Assembly: GCF_016287535.1 (NCBI RefSeq)
Contig: NZ_JAEFAJ010000010.1
Span: forward strand, 1-64,000
DNA length: 64,000 bases
Origin: Ruminococcus sp.
GTDB lineage: Bacteria; Bacillota; Clostridia; Oscillospirales; Ruminococcaceae
Direction of reading: 5' to 3'
Of the stretch, positions 42,017 to 51,958 are shown piece by piece. The notes beneath the pieces were generated by a model. The model saw only the letters and a list, made by a program, of their open reading frames with translations. It did not search any database and was not told where the DNA came from. How positions within the stretch are numbered: the stretch's first letter is position 1; each line of letters starts with the position of its first letter. A program made the position numbers and the translations under genes.

Positions 42017-44710
42017 TTACTGTTTCTTTTTAAGCTTTACGAGCTTGTAGATGAAAAGTTCAAGGGAGATAAGAGCTATAACTGCGGCTCCGGCAATGAG
42101 GGCTGTTTTTTTGACACCGTTTGAGTCATCTGTTCTGCTGTCATTGTCGCTGCTCTGTTTTGCAGTCTTTGTTGTAGCTTTTTCGGTTTTGTCCTTTGCT
42201 TGTTTTGTTGTTGTGTTTTTTTCTGTGGCATCAGTTTTTTTGCCGTTTGAATGATGTTCGGTATGTATTCCTTCATCAGTTGCTTCCTGTGCTGTGAAAC
42301 CTGCGAGCCATGCAAGAGAAGCGTTCCAGTTTATTGTACATTCGTTTACGGACCATGCTTCGATATTGTCAAGGTAGCATTTCTGCGGAGCTATCTCTCC
42401 CTTCTTCCAGCCTGAGCCCTGCACCCACGGATCCTGCATACCGGAATTCGGGCCGCCGCACATTACGCCGTTTGGAGCTTTTGGGAATGCTTCGTCGATC
42501 TGCTTAGCCCAGTACCTGTGATGGGGATACTCTATAGCGTGTGTGCCGTAGCCTGTTACGTAGGAGTAGTCCATGGCGTTTCTGCCGAGTATGTAATCCA
42601 TACCGCCTATAGCACCGTCGAGATACTGTTCCTCACTGGTGAGGAGATAAGCATAAGCCATGACTATGGAATTATCTGTGACAAATGAGTTGGAACCCCA
42701 GATGTAGCCCTGATCGCTGTCATTGTAGGAAAGTGTGCTCTGACCGTAGGGGAGACCGTAACCCTGATTTTCTTCGATAGCCATATAGCGGTCGGCAGCG
42801 GCAATTATGGCTTCATGGATTATCTCAACATCGCCCTTGTCGAATTTCTCAGGATTGAGAGCTGCGCTGAGAGTTGCGAGTGCGCCGGTATTGCCCCAGT
42901 CGAAGCTTCCTATGGTATCCACGCTTTCTCCGCCGCCGAGAGTTGAAGAAACGTCAAGGAAGAACTTGTTTTCAGTTGCTTCGTCGTAGTAGTCCTCGTT
43001 GCCTGTGGTTATGAAAAGCTCAAGGGCAGCCCAGCAGAATTCATCCTCAACGTCATCGTCGCCGTAAGCTCCGCCGCCTACAGATTCGTCAAGGGGAGCG
43101 TACATGGCAGGGTGCTTCTTTGCAGCCTTGAAAGCGTTTTCCGCGGCTTCAAGACATTCATCCGCAAAACTGCTGTCGATATCCTTCCACAGTCTGCTTG
43201 CCTGAGCGGCACAGGCTGCGAGGTTCAGGGTAGCGGCAGTGGTGGGGGGCTTTACGATACGCTTCATATTGTCATCGGCAGGAGCTATTCCCAGTGCAGT
43301 CCACTTTTCGTCGTGGGCTTTGTGGTATGCCATGCCTTTATACTCGCCGCTGTCAACGATCATTTTCAGCATCCATTCCATTTCCCAGCGGCTTTCATCA
43401 AGGAGATCCGGGATACCGTTACTGTTTTCGGGAAGCAGCATGGTGCCGTCTGCATAAGCTTCTTCAAAGCCGTATTTCAGCGCTGTTTCGTACTGATTCT
43501 GCATGAGCCACAGTGAGAATCCTCCGTTCACGACATATTTGCCGTGATCGCCTGCGTCGTACCAGCCGCCTGTAACGTCAACTGATCCGCTGCTGCCGCT
43601 GTAGCCCCAGGTATGTTCGATCTCAGCCATATCTTTCGGGTGACCTGCCGCACGGGCCAGTGCAGAGGTATCGCCTGAGGATATATATTCGCTTTCGATC
43701 TCTATACCGCTTCTGTTCTGGTAGAAATAGTTGAGGGAATCATAGAGAAGGCTCGAATATACAGATGAACCGCATATCTCGAAGTCTCTGCTCTCTGAGC
43801 CGTCAGCGGCTTCAATGTGATAGGTGCCTTCCTTTTTGAGACTGCTGAAATCGAGAATGTGTACCTCGTCGTCAGAGTCCTTGTCGTGACCGAAAGGAGT
43901 GCTTTTTCCTTCGTATACAGTTTTTCCCGAACTGTCCTTGACTTCAAAATCAACAGCCTTTGAGGAGTCACTCAGAAGTGTAGCTCTTTTGGCTCTTTCA
44001 GGGAAGTAGCATACCTGATTGGTGAGTATTCCGGCTCTTTCGTAGGGAGAGACATCGGGATAGTCGTTCTCGTCGCTTGTAAGGTCAATAAGCGACATAT
44101 TGTCGAACTTTATCTCGGTGCCGGCAGGGAAGCAGTCACCGTTGGTATACTGACCGCTGCCGCCGAGGTGGAAAGCCCATTCCGCAACATCAAGGGACTT
44201 GTCAGCGGTAAAAGTTACATCGACCTTTTTAGTTTCGTTCTTGCCTATCTGTATACATTCCCATGTGCTGTTGAAGTCGGGACCGTTGTCCGCCATCATA
44301 TTATGCCATATCTCGACATCGCCGTCGAGGTTGCCTATTTTGGTATAGTATTTTCCGCTTTCGGAGGGAGTTATCTCATAGGATACTTTATATTTGTGAC
44401 CTGAGACTATCTTCAGACCTCTGTGTCTGAACTGGCAGTCCCATCTGTCCTCTCCGCCCCGTGAAGCTCCTCCGGGATTCACGATAGTAACTGTGTAAAC
44501 TCCCTTGCTTATGTCGAAATCCATTTCGCCCGGTGCGGATTCCACGATATGCCACGGCAGGCCTACTCCGTTTTCAAAATCTGTCTGTCCCAGCTGCTGA
44601 CCTGCATTTGCAGTGAAGCTTATGCCTGCCGGCATAACAGCAGCTGCGGCAATTATCACAGCGGCTGCCGCGGATACTGCCCTGACAAAGATAGATGTTT
44701 TCCTTCTCAT
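42017..44710 (-). CDS. Membrane-anchored GH9 endoglucanase with CBM4-like and Ig-like domains
   Basis: An 897-residue cellulase. Order: signal peptide (1-37), CBM4-like beta-sandwich (about 40-215, e.g. WDCQFRHRGLKIVSGHKYKVSYEI), CelD-type Ig-like domain (about 225-315), GH9 catalytic domain (about 320-810) with GGWYDAGDHGKYV holding the catalytic Asp pair near 385, the EYPHHRYW signature His and the acid Glu in VNECTINW near 790. It ends with a Lys/Thr-rich linker and a C-terminal helix (about 868-888) plus KLVKLKKKQ. There is no dockerin, so the enzyme should be fixed to the membrane and not carried on a scaffold. It hydrolyses beta-1,4-glucan. Confidence 0.95.
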   Translation of the reverse strand: MRRKTSIFVRAVSAAAAVIIAAAAVMPAGISFTANAGQQLGQTDFENGVGLPWHIVESAPGEMDFDISKGVYTVTIVNPGGASRGGEDRWDCQFRHRGLKIVSGHKYKVSYEITPSESGKYYTKIGNLDGDVEIWHNMMADNGPDFNSTWECIQIGKNETKKVDVTFTADKSLDVAEWAFHLGGSGQYTNGDCFPAGTEIKFDNMSLIDLTSDENDYPDVSPYERAGILTNQVCYFPERAKRATLLSDSSKAVDFEVKDSSGKTVYEGKSTPFGHDKDSDDEVHILDFSSLKKEGTYHIEAADGSESRDFEICGSSVYSSLLYDSLNYFYQNRSGIEIESEYISSGDTSALARAAGHPKDMAEIEHTWGYSGSSGSVDVTGGWYDAGDHGKYVVNGGFSLWLMQNQYETALKYGFEEAYADGTMLLPENSNGIPDLLDESRWEMEWMLKMIVDSGEYKGMAYHKAHDEKWTALGIAPADDNMKRIVKPPTTAATLNLAACAAQASRLWKDIDSSFADECLEAAENAFKAAKKHPAMYAPLDESVGGGAYGDDDVEDEFCWAALELFITTGNEDYYDEATENKFFLDVSSTLGGGESVDTIGSFDWGNTGALATLSAALNPEKFDKGDVEIIHEAIIAAADRYMAIEENQGYGLPYGQSTLSYNDSDQGYIWGSNSFVTDNSIVMAYAYLLTSEEQYLDGAIGGMDYILGRNAMDYSYVTGYGTHAIEYPHHRYWAKQIDEAFPKAPNGVMCGGPNSGMQDPWVQGSGWKKGEIAPQKCYLDNIEAWSVNECTINWNASLAWLAGFTAQEATDEGIHTEHHSNGKKTDATEKNTTTKQAKDKTEKATTKTAKQSSDNDSRTDDSNGVKKTALIAGAAVIALISLELFIYKLVKLKKKQ

Positions 44711-44916
44711 ATATATCCTCCTGTTTTCTGTATTTTTCCATATATACTTTAATACTTTTTTAGAATAAAGTAAAGCAGGGGAGCAGAAAATTTACAAATT
44801 GGACTTTTAAAACAGCATTTTGCTCATTAATTTCTTCCAAACCTGCAATATTTAGTTGAATTAGACCATTTGTGATGAATCCTGCAAAAAATCGCAAAAA
44901 ATGGCAAGTTAAGCTC

Positions 44917-44945
44917 TTGATTTATCCTACATGGTGTGATATAAT
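44917..44945 (+). promoter_or_regulatory. Promoter of the guanylate-kinase-like gene
   Basis: TTGATT at 44917-44922 and TATAAT at 44940-44945, spacer 17 nt. Confidence 0.7.
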
Positions 44946-44997
44946 GTCTTAATGTGGAGTAATCTGCAAAAAATGATTTTATTTGTGGAGCTTTGAT

Positions 44998-45594
44998 ATG
45001 AATCATATTTTTTATATCATCGGAAAAAGCGCTTCCGGAAAGGATACCCTGTACAGCCGTATCGTTTCGGAACTTGAGCTTTCGCCAGTAGTGCTCTATA
45101 CTACCCGCCCTGCAAGAAGCAATGAACAGGAGGGTGTGGAGTACCACTTTGTTGATGATGAATGCTTCCGTGAGATGGCAGGGAGCGGGAATGTCATTGA
45201 GTCGCGTACATACTCTACCTGTCATGGTGAATGGACATATTTTACCGCTGCTGACAGCATTGCGACAGATAAGGGAGATCTTGCCGGCATCGGTACAGTT
45301 GAATCGTTTGTACGCCTGAAAGAATACTGCGGTGAGGGAGCAGTTGTTCCGATATATGTGGAGGTCAGTGATGATGTACGTTTCCTCCGCGCTGTCGAGC
45401 GTGAGAAGAGACAGGCGCAGCCAAAGTATGCTGAGCTTTGCAGGAGGTTCCTTGCTGACAACGAGGACTTTTCCGATGAAAAGCTGAAAGAAGCCGGGAT
45501 AGACAAAAGATTTGACAACAACGGTACTGCTGACGAGTGCTTTTCAGAGATAAAAAAATATATTTCGGAGATCCGTAAGGATTGCACAAAGTAA
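44998..45594 (+). CDS. Guanylate kinase-like P-loop protein
   Basis: A 198-residue nucleotide kinase of the GMP kinase family. P-loop GKSASGKDT at residues 8-16, then VLYTTRPARSNEQEGVEYHFV, matching the GMP-binding TTRPxRxxExxGxxYxFV pattern of guanylate kinases. The lid and C-terminal helix are more divergent than in housekeeping Gmk (ACGEG- and DKRFDNNGTADE segments), so this may be a paralogue and not the essential enzyme. ATG 44998 lies 6 nt after GTGGAGC. Confidence 0.82.
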   Translation: MNHIFYIIGKSASGKDTLYSRIVSELELSPVVLYTTRPARSNEQEGVEYHFVDDECFREMAGSGNVIESRTYSTCHGEWTYFTAADSIATDKGDLAGIGTVESFVRLKEYCGEGAVVPIYVEVSDDVRFLRAVEREKRQAQPKYAELCRRFLADNEDFSDEKLKEAGIDKRFDNNGTADECFSEIKKYISEIRKDCTK

Positions 45595-45631
45595 TTTTCT
45601 GCATTTAGAAGCGGAAATCGGGAGGTTTATT

Positions 45632-47158
45632 GTGGAATCAGAGAAGAATTACGACTGCTGCGCGAAAAGAACGATGATAATAGGCGGCGGTGTAGCGGCA
45701 ACTATGCTTCTGAACGAGATATTCAATGCTCAGAAGTCGCCTTATACCGATGACAAGTTTTCGGCACAGTTCAATCCAGTTTGTATCATCGATAATGATC
45801 CTGCCAAGCTTGGCAAGGAGATACTCGGAGTAAAGGTGGTAGGACGGTCTGAAGAGATCGTTAAATACGCCGAGGAATACAAGATAGAACAGCTCATACT
45901 TGCCATACCCTCGCTGACATCAGACGAGAGAAAGGCAATAATAGATATATGCAACGAGACAAAGCTGCCCCTTAAAATAGTTCCCTTTATCGGAAACCTC
46001 ATCCTTGACGATTCGTCTACTCTTCTCGGACAGGTCCGTGATATAAAGGTAGAGGAGCTCCTCGGACGCAATCCGATAAAGTTCGACAATAAGGATATCA
46101 AGGAATTCATCGGCGGCAAGATATGTATGGTGACCGGAGGCGGCGGAAGCATCGGTTCGGAGCTTGTCCGTCAGATAGCAAGATATAACCCCAAGCAGAT
46201 CATAATAGTCGATATCTATGAGAATAACGCTTATGAGATACAGCAGGAGCTTGTTATGGAATACGGCGACGAGCTTGATCTTGTTACGCTTATCGCTTCT
46301 GTCCGTGACTATTTCCGCATCAACCAGATCTTCGAGAGATACAAGCCACAGATAGTATTCCATGCGGCTGCTCATAAGCACGTTCCTCTCATGGAATGTT
46401 CTCCTATGGAGGCTATAAAGAATAACGTAATAGGTACATTCAATGTAGCTACACTTGCTCAGTTCCATGATGTACAGAAGTTCGTTATGATATCCACCGA
46501 TAAGGCTGTAAATCCCACAAATGCTATGGGCGCTTCAAAGCGCTGCTGCGAGATGATAGTCCAGTACCTTTCACAGCAGCATGAGGGAACGACAGAGTTC
46601 GTAACTACACGTTTCGGCAATGTTCTCGGTTCAAACGGTTCTGTTATACCGCTCTTCAAGAAGCAGATCGAGCAGGGCAAGCCTGTCACGGTAACTCATG
46701 AGGATATAATCCGATACTTTATGACTATCCCGGAGGCTGTAAGCCTTGTTATGGAAGCCGCTGCGATCGCTCACGGCGGTGAGATATTCGTTCTTGATAT
46801 GGGACAGCCGGTCAAGATCGTAACTCTTGCTGAGAATCTTATAAGAATGTACGGCAAGGTGCCTTATAAAGACGTTCCTATCGTATTTACAGGGCTTCGT
46901 CCCGGCGAGAAGATAAAGGAAGAGCTCCTTATGATGGAGGAGGGACTTAAAAAGACCTCAAACAAGCTTATCTTTATCGGAAAGCAGATAGATATAGACG
47001 AGGATCATTTTGCGTCAAGGCTCAAAAAGCTTCGTGACGCAGCTCAGCTCAACAATGAGGAAGTCGCTATCCACGCTCTGCACGAGATGGTACCGACATT
47101 CATCACACCTGAGGAATTCAACCGCAGAGAGGTGGCGCATGAAACTTCGGAAAAATAA
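45632..47158 (+). CDS. CapD/PglF-like nucleotide-sugar 4,6-dehydratase, soluble form
   Basis: A 508-residue extended short-chain dehydrogenase of the UDP-GlcNAc 4,6-dehydratase family used in surface glycan synthesis. An N-terminal CoA-binding-like Rossmann domain (MIIGGGVAATMLLNEI, about 14-130) precedes the catalytic domain with TGGGGSIGSE near 168, AAAHKHVPLME and the active-site region STDKAVNPTNAMGASK. Most relatives carry four N-terminal membrane helices; these are missing here. Start is GTG 45632 behind GGGAGG. A terminator follows, so it ends the operon with the kinase. Confidence 0.9.
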   Translation: MESEKNYDCCAKRTMIIGGGVAATMLLNEIFNAQKSPYTDDKFSAQFNPVCIIDNDPAKLGKEILGVKVVGRSEEIVKYAEEYKIEQLILAIPSLTSDERKAIIDICNETKLPLKIVPFIGNLILDDSSTLLGQVRDIKVEELLGRNPIKFDNKDIKEFIGGKICMVTGGGGSIGSELVRQIARYNPKQIIIVDIYENNAYEIQQELVMEYGDELDLVTLIASVRDYFRINQIFERYKPQIVFHAAAHKHVPLMECSPMEAIKNNVIGTFNVATLAQFHDVQKFVMISTDKAVNPTNAMGASKRCCEMIVQYLSQQHEGTTEFVTTRFGNVLGSNGSVIPLFKKQIEQGKPVTVTHEDIIRYFMTIPEAVSLVMEAAAIAHGGEIFVLDMGQPVKIVTLAENLIRMYGKVPYKDVPIVFTGLRPGEKIKEELLMMEEGLKKTSNKLIFIGKQIDIDEDHFASRLKKLRDAAQLNNEEVAIHALHEMVPTFITPEEFNRREVAHETSEK

Positions 47159-47170
47159 TAACATACAAAA

Positions 47171-47207
47171 CTGCACTGCGGCATTTGGCTGAAGTGCAGA
47201 TTTTTTT
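47171..47207 (+). terminator. Terminator after the dehydratase gene
   Basis: CTGCACT (47171-47177) and AGTGCAG (47193-47199) form a 7-bp stem with a 15-nt loop, followed by ATTTTTTT. Confidence 0.75.
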
Positions 47208-47226
47208 ACAATAATGGAAGATAATA

Positions 47227-47255
47227 TTGACGTTTTTTGCGAAATCTGTTATAAT
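47227..47255 (+). promoter_or_regulatory. Promoter of the mscS-to-cob gene train
   Basis: TTGACG at 47227-47232 and TATAAT at 47250-47255, spacer 17 nt. It is the last clear promoter I can place before the long rightward train of closely spaced genes. Confidence 0.75.
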
Positions 47256-47319
47256 AATTATAAGTATACATATTATAATGCCTGGAATGTATATTACCAT
47301 TTCTTACGGAGATGATTTT

Positions 47320-48243
47320 TTGACCGGAACACAGATCATTACAGGAACAAATACTGCGTCGCAGGCTGCGGTTGAAACTTCTGAGACAACCACAGGCGAG
47401 CTTATAGGTACAATACACGAATCAGTGGAAAAGACCTCTGGTGTGCTTGCAGAAGGACTTGAATATATAAAAAAGGCTCTTCCGCTTATAATTATGGCTT
47501 TGACTATACTGGTCATCGGTATACTGATATCAAAGCTCATAGCGAAGGTAGTCGGAAAAGCTGTATCCAAGTCAAATGTAAACGGAGCAGCAAAGAGCTT
47601 TCTTGTATCACTCATAAAAATAATTCTTTACATTGCGGTTGTGATAATGGCGCTGTCTGTGCTTAAAGTGCCTATGTCGTCCATAATAACTATCCTCGGA
47701 GCTGCGGGGCTTGCAATTAGCCTTGCACTGCAGAACTGTCTTTCAAACCTCTGCGGCGGATTCATAATACTTTTCACAAAGCCGTTTACTACCGGCGATA
47801 TAATAGAGCTGGACGGCTCGGTCGGAACAGTAAGGGACATAGGGATATTTTATACCAAGATCAGCACATTTGACGGCAAGACCGTATTCCTGCCAAACGG
47901 AAAGGTCACAGACGCAAAGATAGTCAATTATACTGAAACTCCCACAAGACGTATTGATCTTAACTTTAACATAAGCTACGGTTCGGATTTTTACAGGGCA
48001 AGGGAAATACTCCTCGGCATTATAAGCTCGGATAAGCTTATTCTTCAGATCCCTGAGCCGGTGGTGAGGATGAGTTCCCATAATAACAGCTCAATAGGCG
48101 TCGATGTGCTTGTTTGGGTGAACAACGGCGATTACATTACGGAAAAGTATAATTTGACAGAAGCTGTTAAGGCGGCATTTGATGAAAACGGTATCGAGAT
48201 ACCTTTCAATCAGCTCGATATCCATGTAAAGGACAAGGTTTAA
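47320..48243 (+). CDS. mscS: Small-conductance mechanosensitive channel (MscS family)
   Basis: A 307-residue channel relieving osmotic pressure. After a short periplasm-side start there are three membrane segments (about residues 40-65, 85-105 and the pore-lining TM3 AAGLAISLALQNCLSNLCGG), then the beta domain (FTTGDIIELDGSVGTVRDIGIFYT) and the alpha/beta cap. The frame is open from 47227, but that stretch is the promoter; TTG 47320, with GGAG 8 nt upstream, is the best start. Its stop overlaps the next ATG by one base. Confidence 0.93.
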   Translation: MTGTQIITGTNTASQAAVETSETTTGELIGTIHESVEKTSGVLAEGLEYIKKALPLIIMALTILVIGILISKLIAKVVGKAVSKSNVNGAAKSFLVSLIKIILYIAVVIMALSVLKVPMSSIITILGAAGLAISLALQNCLSNLCGGFIILFTKPFTTGDIIELDGSVGTVRDIGIFYTKISTFDGKTVFLPNGKVTDAKIVNYTETPTRRIDLNFNISYGSDFYRAREILLGIISSDKLILQIPEPVVRMSSHNNSSIGVDVLVWVNNGDYITEKYNLTEAVKAAFDENGIEIPFNQLDIHVKDKV

Positions 48244-49115
48244 TGTCAGAAAAGAAACAGAAAAAAGCAGACGGCAAAAAAACGAAAGATAAAAAGAAAA
48301 GGAAGAACATATGGCTCTGGGTACTTGTTATACTTGTGATATGGTGGTTCAATAACTATACTCTCAGAGTAACAAAGGAAGAAATTGTATCCGGCAAGGT
48401 GAATGAAACTGTTCGCATCGCTGTTTTAAGCGATCAGCACGCTACACGGTACGGTATCAGCAATAAAACGATTTTCAGCGCTGTTGACAATGCAAAGCCT
48501 GATATTGTTTTCATACTGGGTGATATGTACACCAGCGGCAGCGAATGGGAGCTGATGCACAAACCGGTAGATCTTGCGGGAGATATCGTATCAGCGGGTT
48601 ATCCTGTTTACTGCGTTACCGGCGAACATGATTACGATGACCGCTATGTGGCGGAGCTGAAGAAAGCAGGAGCAAAGGTACTGGATTATTCAGGGGACAC
48701 TGTAGAGATAAAAGGTAGCAGTTTCCGCATCATAGGCATAGACAACGTATACTACAGCCCGACCTTTGATCTGGGCAATGAGTATGTTCTCGATGACAGC
48801 AGCTTCAATATACTTCTCGCCCACATACCAAACTATGAAAAATTTGCGGATTTCGGAGCTGATCTTACACTCTGTGCCGATACACACGGAGAAATGGCAC
48901 AGTTGCCATTCGGGGCGGGACCGCTTTACTGTTCGGAGAAAGATGTATGGCTTCCAAAGCTTCTTCACAAGGAGCTTGATATATATGACAAAGGTTTTTT
49001 TGACTACGACGGCGGAACGATGTTCATAACATCAGGTATAGGTGTTTATCCTGTGCCGGTGCGGTTCAATAACCGTCCGGAAGCAGTCATAATCGATATC
49101 AGACCTAAGAGGTGA
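48243..49115 (+). CDS. Membrane-anchored metallophosphoesterase
   Basis: A 290-residue protein with a lysine-rich start, one membrane helix (about residues 23-36) and a YkuE-like calcineurin-type phosphoesterase domain. Metal motifs: LSDQHATR (D-x-H), ILGDMYTSGS, TGEHDYD (GEHD in place of GNHD), AHIPN and the final CADTHGE. The Asn-to-Glu change in GNHD and the altered last motif (normally GHTHGG) mean metal binding could be altered, so activity should not be assumed. Start ATG 48243 overlaps the mscS stop. Confidence 0.85.
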   Translation: MSEKKQKKADGKKTKDKKKRKNIWLWVLVILVIWWFNNYTLRVTKEEIVSGKVNETVRIAVLSDQHATRYGISNKTIFSAVDNAKPDIVFILGDMYTSGSEWELMHKPVDLAGDIVSAGYPVYCVTGEHDYDDRYVAELKKAGAKVLDYSGDTVEIKGSSFRIIGIDNVYYSPTFDLGNEYVLDDSSFNILLAHIPNYEKFADFGADLTLCADTHGEMAQLPFGAGPLYCSEKDVWLPKLLHKELDIYDKGFFDYDGGTMFITSGIGVYPVPVRFNNRPEAVIIDIRPKR

Positions 49116-49120
49116 AAAAA

Positions 49121-50362
49121 ATGAGCAGGATCACGGATATTGCTGTTATAGGCGGAGGCGCTTCCGGACTTGCCGCGGCTGTTGAAGCAAAGAACATAAT
49201 GCCGCAGGCAAGGGTGGTCATTCTTGAAAAGCTTGACCGTGTAGGCAAAAAGCTTCTCGCAACAGGCAACGGCAGATGCAATCTCAGCAACATCAATATG
49301 AGTCCGGAGCATTATCACGGAAGTGTAAGAAATGCAATGAGGATAATAAGCTCCACTCCGTCAGCCAAGGAGTTTTTCGGCAGCCTCGGTGTTGTTTGCT
49401 CTGCCGATCCTAAGGGAAGAGTTTACCCTAAAAGCAATACCGCGTCTACGATACTTTCAGCGCTGAGACTTCGTGCCGCCGAAGCAGGAGTAGTTGAGCG
49501 ATGCGGATTTGAGGCTAATTTTATTGAAAGCGCCCCTGACTGTTTCAGGATATCTTCTGCTTCCGGAGAGAAATATCCCTGCAAGAGAGTTATAGTTGCG
49601 GCAGGCGGATATGCAGCACCGCAGTTCGGCACTGACGGAAGCGTGATAAGGCTGCTGCGCAGCAAGGGCTGCCATACAACAAAGATATGTCCTGCAGTTG
49701 CTCCTCTCAGAGTACGTCCCGAACTGTTGAAGGGACTTAAAGGTATACGTGCAAAAGGCAGGGTAACAGCTTACTCGGCAGGAAGGTTTCTCAAGGAGGA
49801 GGCGGGCGAGATACAGTTCACTGACAGCGCGTTGTCTGGCATCTGCGTTTTCAATATGGCTCATCTTGTTTCTCAGTACGACGGAAAGCTGACTCTCAGG
49901 CTTGATCTTGCCGCTGATATGGACACAGAGCAGCTTGTGGGCTATCTCCGTGTTATACAGTATCAGCGCGGAAAGCATACCACAGAGGAACTCCTCACCG
50001 GGTTGTTTCCGAGAAATCTTGCACTTTACCTTACAAAGCGATCGCTGGGGCGTTCGCTTACAGATGAAATATCCTCTCTGCGGGATACGGAACTGAGACA
50101 GATCGCTCAGCTGATAAAGAATCTTGATTTTGACGTGCTCGGCAGTGCTCCGTGGAAGGAAGCACAGGTCACCTGCGGCGGTATAAGCGGCGACTGCGTT
50201 GATGACAGGCTTCAGCTCAGGAGCGAGCGAGGTATATTCCTGTGCGGTGAGATACTTGATGTGGATGGCGACTGCGGCGGTTATAATCTGCAGTGGGCAT
50301 GGTCGTCGGGAATATTCGCAGGCAGGAACTGCGCCGAATCCCTGAGAGGTGAAATTGTATGA
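49121..50362 (+). CDS. HI0933-type FAD-dependent oxidoreductase
   Basis: A 413-residue flavoprotein of the HI0933/YhiN family. The dinucleotide fold GGGASGLAAAVEA is near residue 10, followed by the family signature KVGKKLLATGNGRCNLSN seen here as VGKKLLATGNGRCNLSN, and near the end the second FAD motif LCGEILDVDGDCGGYNLQWAW. Function in the cell is not established for the family. ATG 49121 follows AGAGGTGA. Its stop overlaps the next flavoprotein by 4 nt. Confidence 0.92.
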   Translation: MSRITDIAVIGGGASGLAAAVEAKNIMPQARVVILEKLDRVGKKLLATGNGRCNLSNINMSPEHYHGSVRNAMRIISSTPSAKEFFGSLGVVCSADPKGRVYPKSNTASTILSALRLRAAEAGVVERCGFEANFIESAPDCFRISSASGEKYPCKRVIVAAGGYAAPQFGTDGSVIRLLRSKGCHTTKICPAVAPLRVRPELLKGLKGIRAKGRVTAYSAGRFLKEEAGEIQFTDSALSGICVFNMAHLVSQYDGKLTLRLDLAADMDTEQLVGYLRVIQYQRGKHTTEELLTGLFPRNLALYLTKRSLGRSLTDEISSLRDTELRQIAQLIKNLDFDVLGSAPWKEAQVTCGGISGDCVDDRLQLRSERGIFLCGEILDVDGDCGGYNLQWAWSSGIFAGRNCAESLRGEIV

Positions 50363-51951
50363 TAAGAGTCGGCGGAATAAGAGCAGATCTTGATACCGAC
50401 TTTTCTGACCTTGTGACATTTTGCGAAAAGAAACTTAAAATAAGCCGTGACAGGCTGATAAGCGTAAAGCTTGGAAAAAAATCAGTGGACGCAAGAAGGA
50501 AGAACGATGTTCACTTTCTGATTTCCCTTGATATTGAAGCAAAGGGAGAGGACAAGCTGCTGAAAGTCCTGAAAAACGCTTCAAAGCCTGAGCGCACTGA
50601 TTATAGAGTCCCGCTTGTGAAAAGAACTGACTACCGCCCTGTTATAGTGGGCTTCGGACCTGCCGGTATGTTTGCAGCGCTTGTGCTCGCAATGGCTGGA
50701 GCAGAGCCTATAGTCCTTGAACGCGGCAGTGATATTGATACACGCTGCAGGAAGGTCGAGGAGTTTCAGAGCGGCGGCAGGCTTGATCCCGAATGCAATG
50801 TGCAGTTTGGCGAGGGAGGCGCAGGCACCTTTTCTGACGGCAAGCTCACAACAGGCATAAAGGACAGCCGTATAGGCTGGGTCTTTGAAAGGCTTGTTGA
50901 GTTCGGCGCTCCTGAGGAGATACTATATCTCGCAAAGCCACATATTGGCACGGACAAGCTCAGGGGAGCTGTAAAGGCTCTTCGCGAAAAAGTGATATCC
51001 TTAGGCGGTGAAATAAGGTTCAACGCTAAATTCTGCGGTTTTGATACTGAAAACGGCAGTCTCTCCGCAGTGCGGTATTTGCAGGACGGAGAGATACATA
51101 CAATAGATACAGGCAGTCTTGTCCTTGCAGCCGGTCACAGTGCAAGAGACGTATTTGAGCTGCTTTACAATGAGAATATCGCCCTTTCACAGAAAAGCTT
51201 TTCTGTGGGCGTCAGAGCGGAGCACCTCCGCACTGATATCGACAGGGCGATGTATGGTGACTTTGCAGGACATCCTGCTCTTAAAGCCGCAGACTACAAG
51301 CTTGCGGTACATCTTCCCAACGGACGCACTCTGTATACCTTCTGTATGTGTCCGGGGGGATATGTTGTTGCCGCCTCTTCTGAGAAGGGCAGGCTCGCTG
51401 TCAACGGCATGAGCTGTTTTGCGCGTGACGCTGAGAATTCAAACAGTGCTCTCCTTGTTAACGCTGACCCTGCCGATTACGGCAGCGACCATCCTCTTGC
51501 GGGAATGTATTTCCAGCGTGACCTTGAGGAGAAAGCCTTTATTGCAGGGGGGGGTGATTATCATGCGCCGGCTGCCATGCTGAGGGATTTTATGGACGGA
51601 CGTGTCAGCGTGAAATGCGGAAAGGTGAGACCGTCATACCGGCCGGGAGTCAGATTCGCTGCTCCTGAAGAATACCTTCCCGGTTTTGTATGCAGTACCC
51701 TGAAGCTTGGTATAAAGGAAATGGGGAAGAAGATAAAGGGCTTTGATGACGGTGATACGGTGCTGACCGGTATCGAAAGCAGGAGCAGCTCTCCGGTGCG
51801 TATAAACCGCGGAGAAGATATGCAGTCGCTTTCGCTGAATGGCCTTTTCCCATGCGGCGAGGGTGCAGGCTATGCAGGAGGTATAGTTTCTGCGGCGGTC
51901 GACGGCATGAAATGCGCCGAGGCTGTTTGCAGAAGAATGGAGGAAAACTGA
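50359..51951 (+). CDS. FAD-dependent dehydrogenase-like protein
   Basis: A 530-residue member of the large NAD(P)/FAD-dependent family with an N-terminal alpha/beta extension (residues 1-85) before the FAD fold (VIVGFGPAGMFAALVLA near 97). Further signatures: ECNVQFGEGGAGTFSDGKLTT, with the Gly-rich loop, and FPCGEGAGYAGGIVSAAVDG near the end. This family frequently lies next to HI0933-type proteins, as here, but neither substrate is known. Start ATG 50359 overlaps the upstream stop. Confidence 0.9.
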   Translation: MIRVGGIRADLDTDFSDLVTFCEKKLKISRDRLISVKLGKKSVDARRKNDVHFLISLDIEAKGEDKLLKVLKNASKPERTDYRVPLVKRTDYRPVIVGFGPAGMFAALVLAMAGAEPIVLERGSDIDTRCRKVEEFQSGGRLDPECNVQFGEGGAGTFSDGKLTTGIKDSRIGWVFERLVEFGAPEEILYLAKPHIGTDKLRGAVKALREKVISLGGEIRFNAKFCGFDTENGSLSAVRYLQDGEIHTIDTGSLVLAAGHSARDVFELLYNENIALSQKSFSVGVRAEHLRTDIDRAMYGDFAGHPALKAADYKLAVHLPNGRTLYTFCMCPGGYVVAASSEKGRLAVNGMSCFARDAENSNSALLVNADPADYGSDHPLAGMYFQRDLEEKAFIAGGGDYHAPAAMLRDFMDGRVSVKCGKVRPSYRPGVRFAAPEEYLPGFVCSTLKLGIKEMGKKIKGFDDGDTVLTGIESRSSSPVRINRGEDMQSLSLNGLFPCGEGAGYAGGIVSAAVDGMKCAEAVCRRMEEN

Positions 51952-51958
51952 TTTACCA

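Noticed and set aside
49457..50419. A 320-residue open frame on the minus strand
   Set aside because: It lies across the HI0933-type flavoprotein gene and the next start, both with clear FAD motifs; it is a codon-usage shadow.
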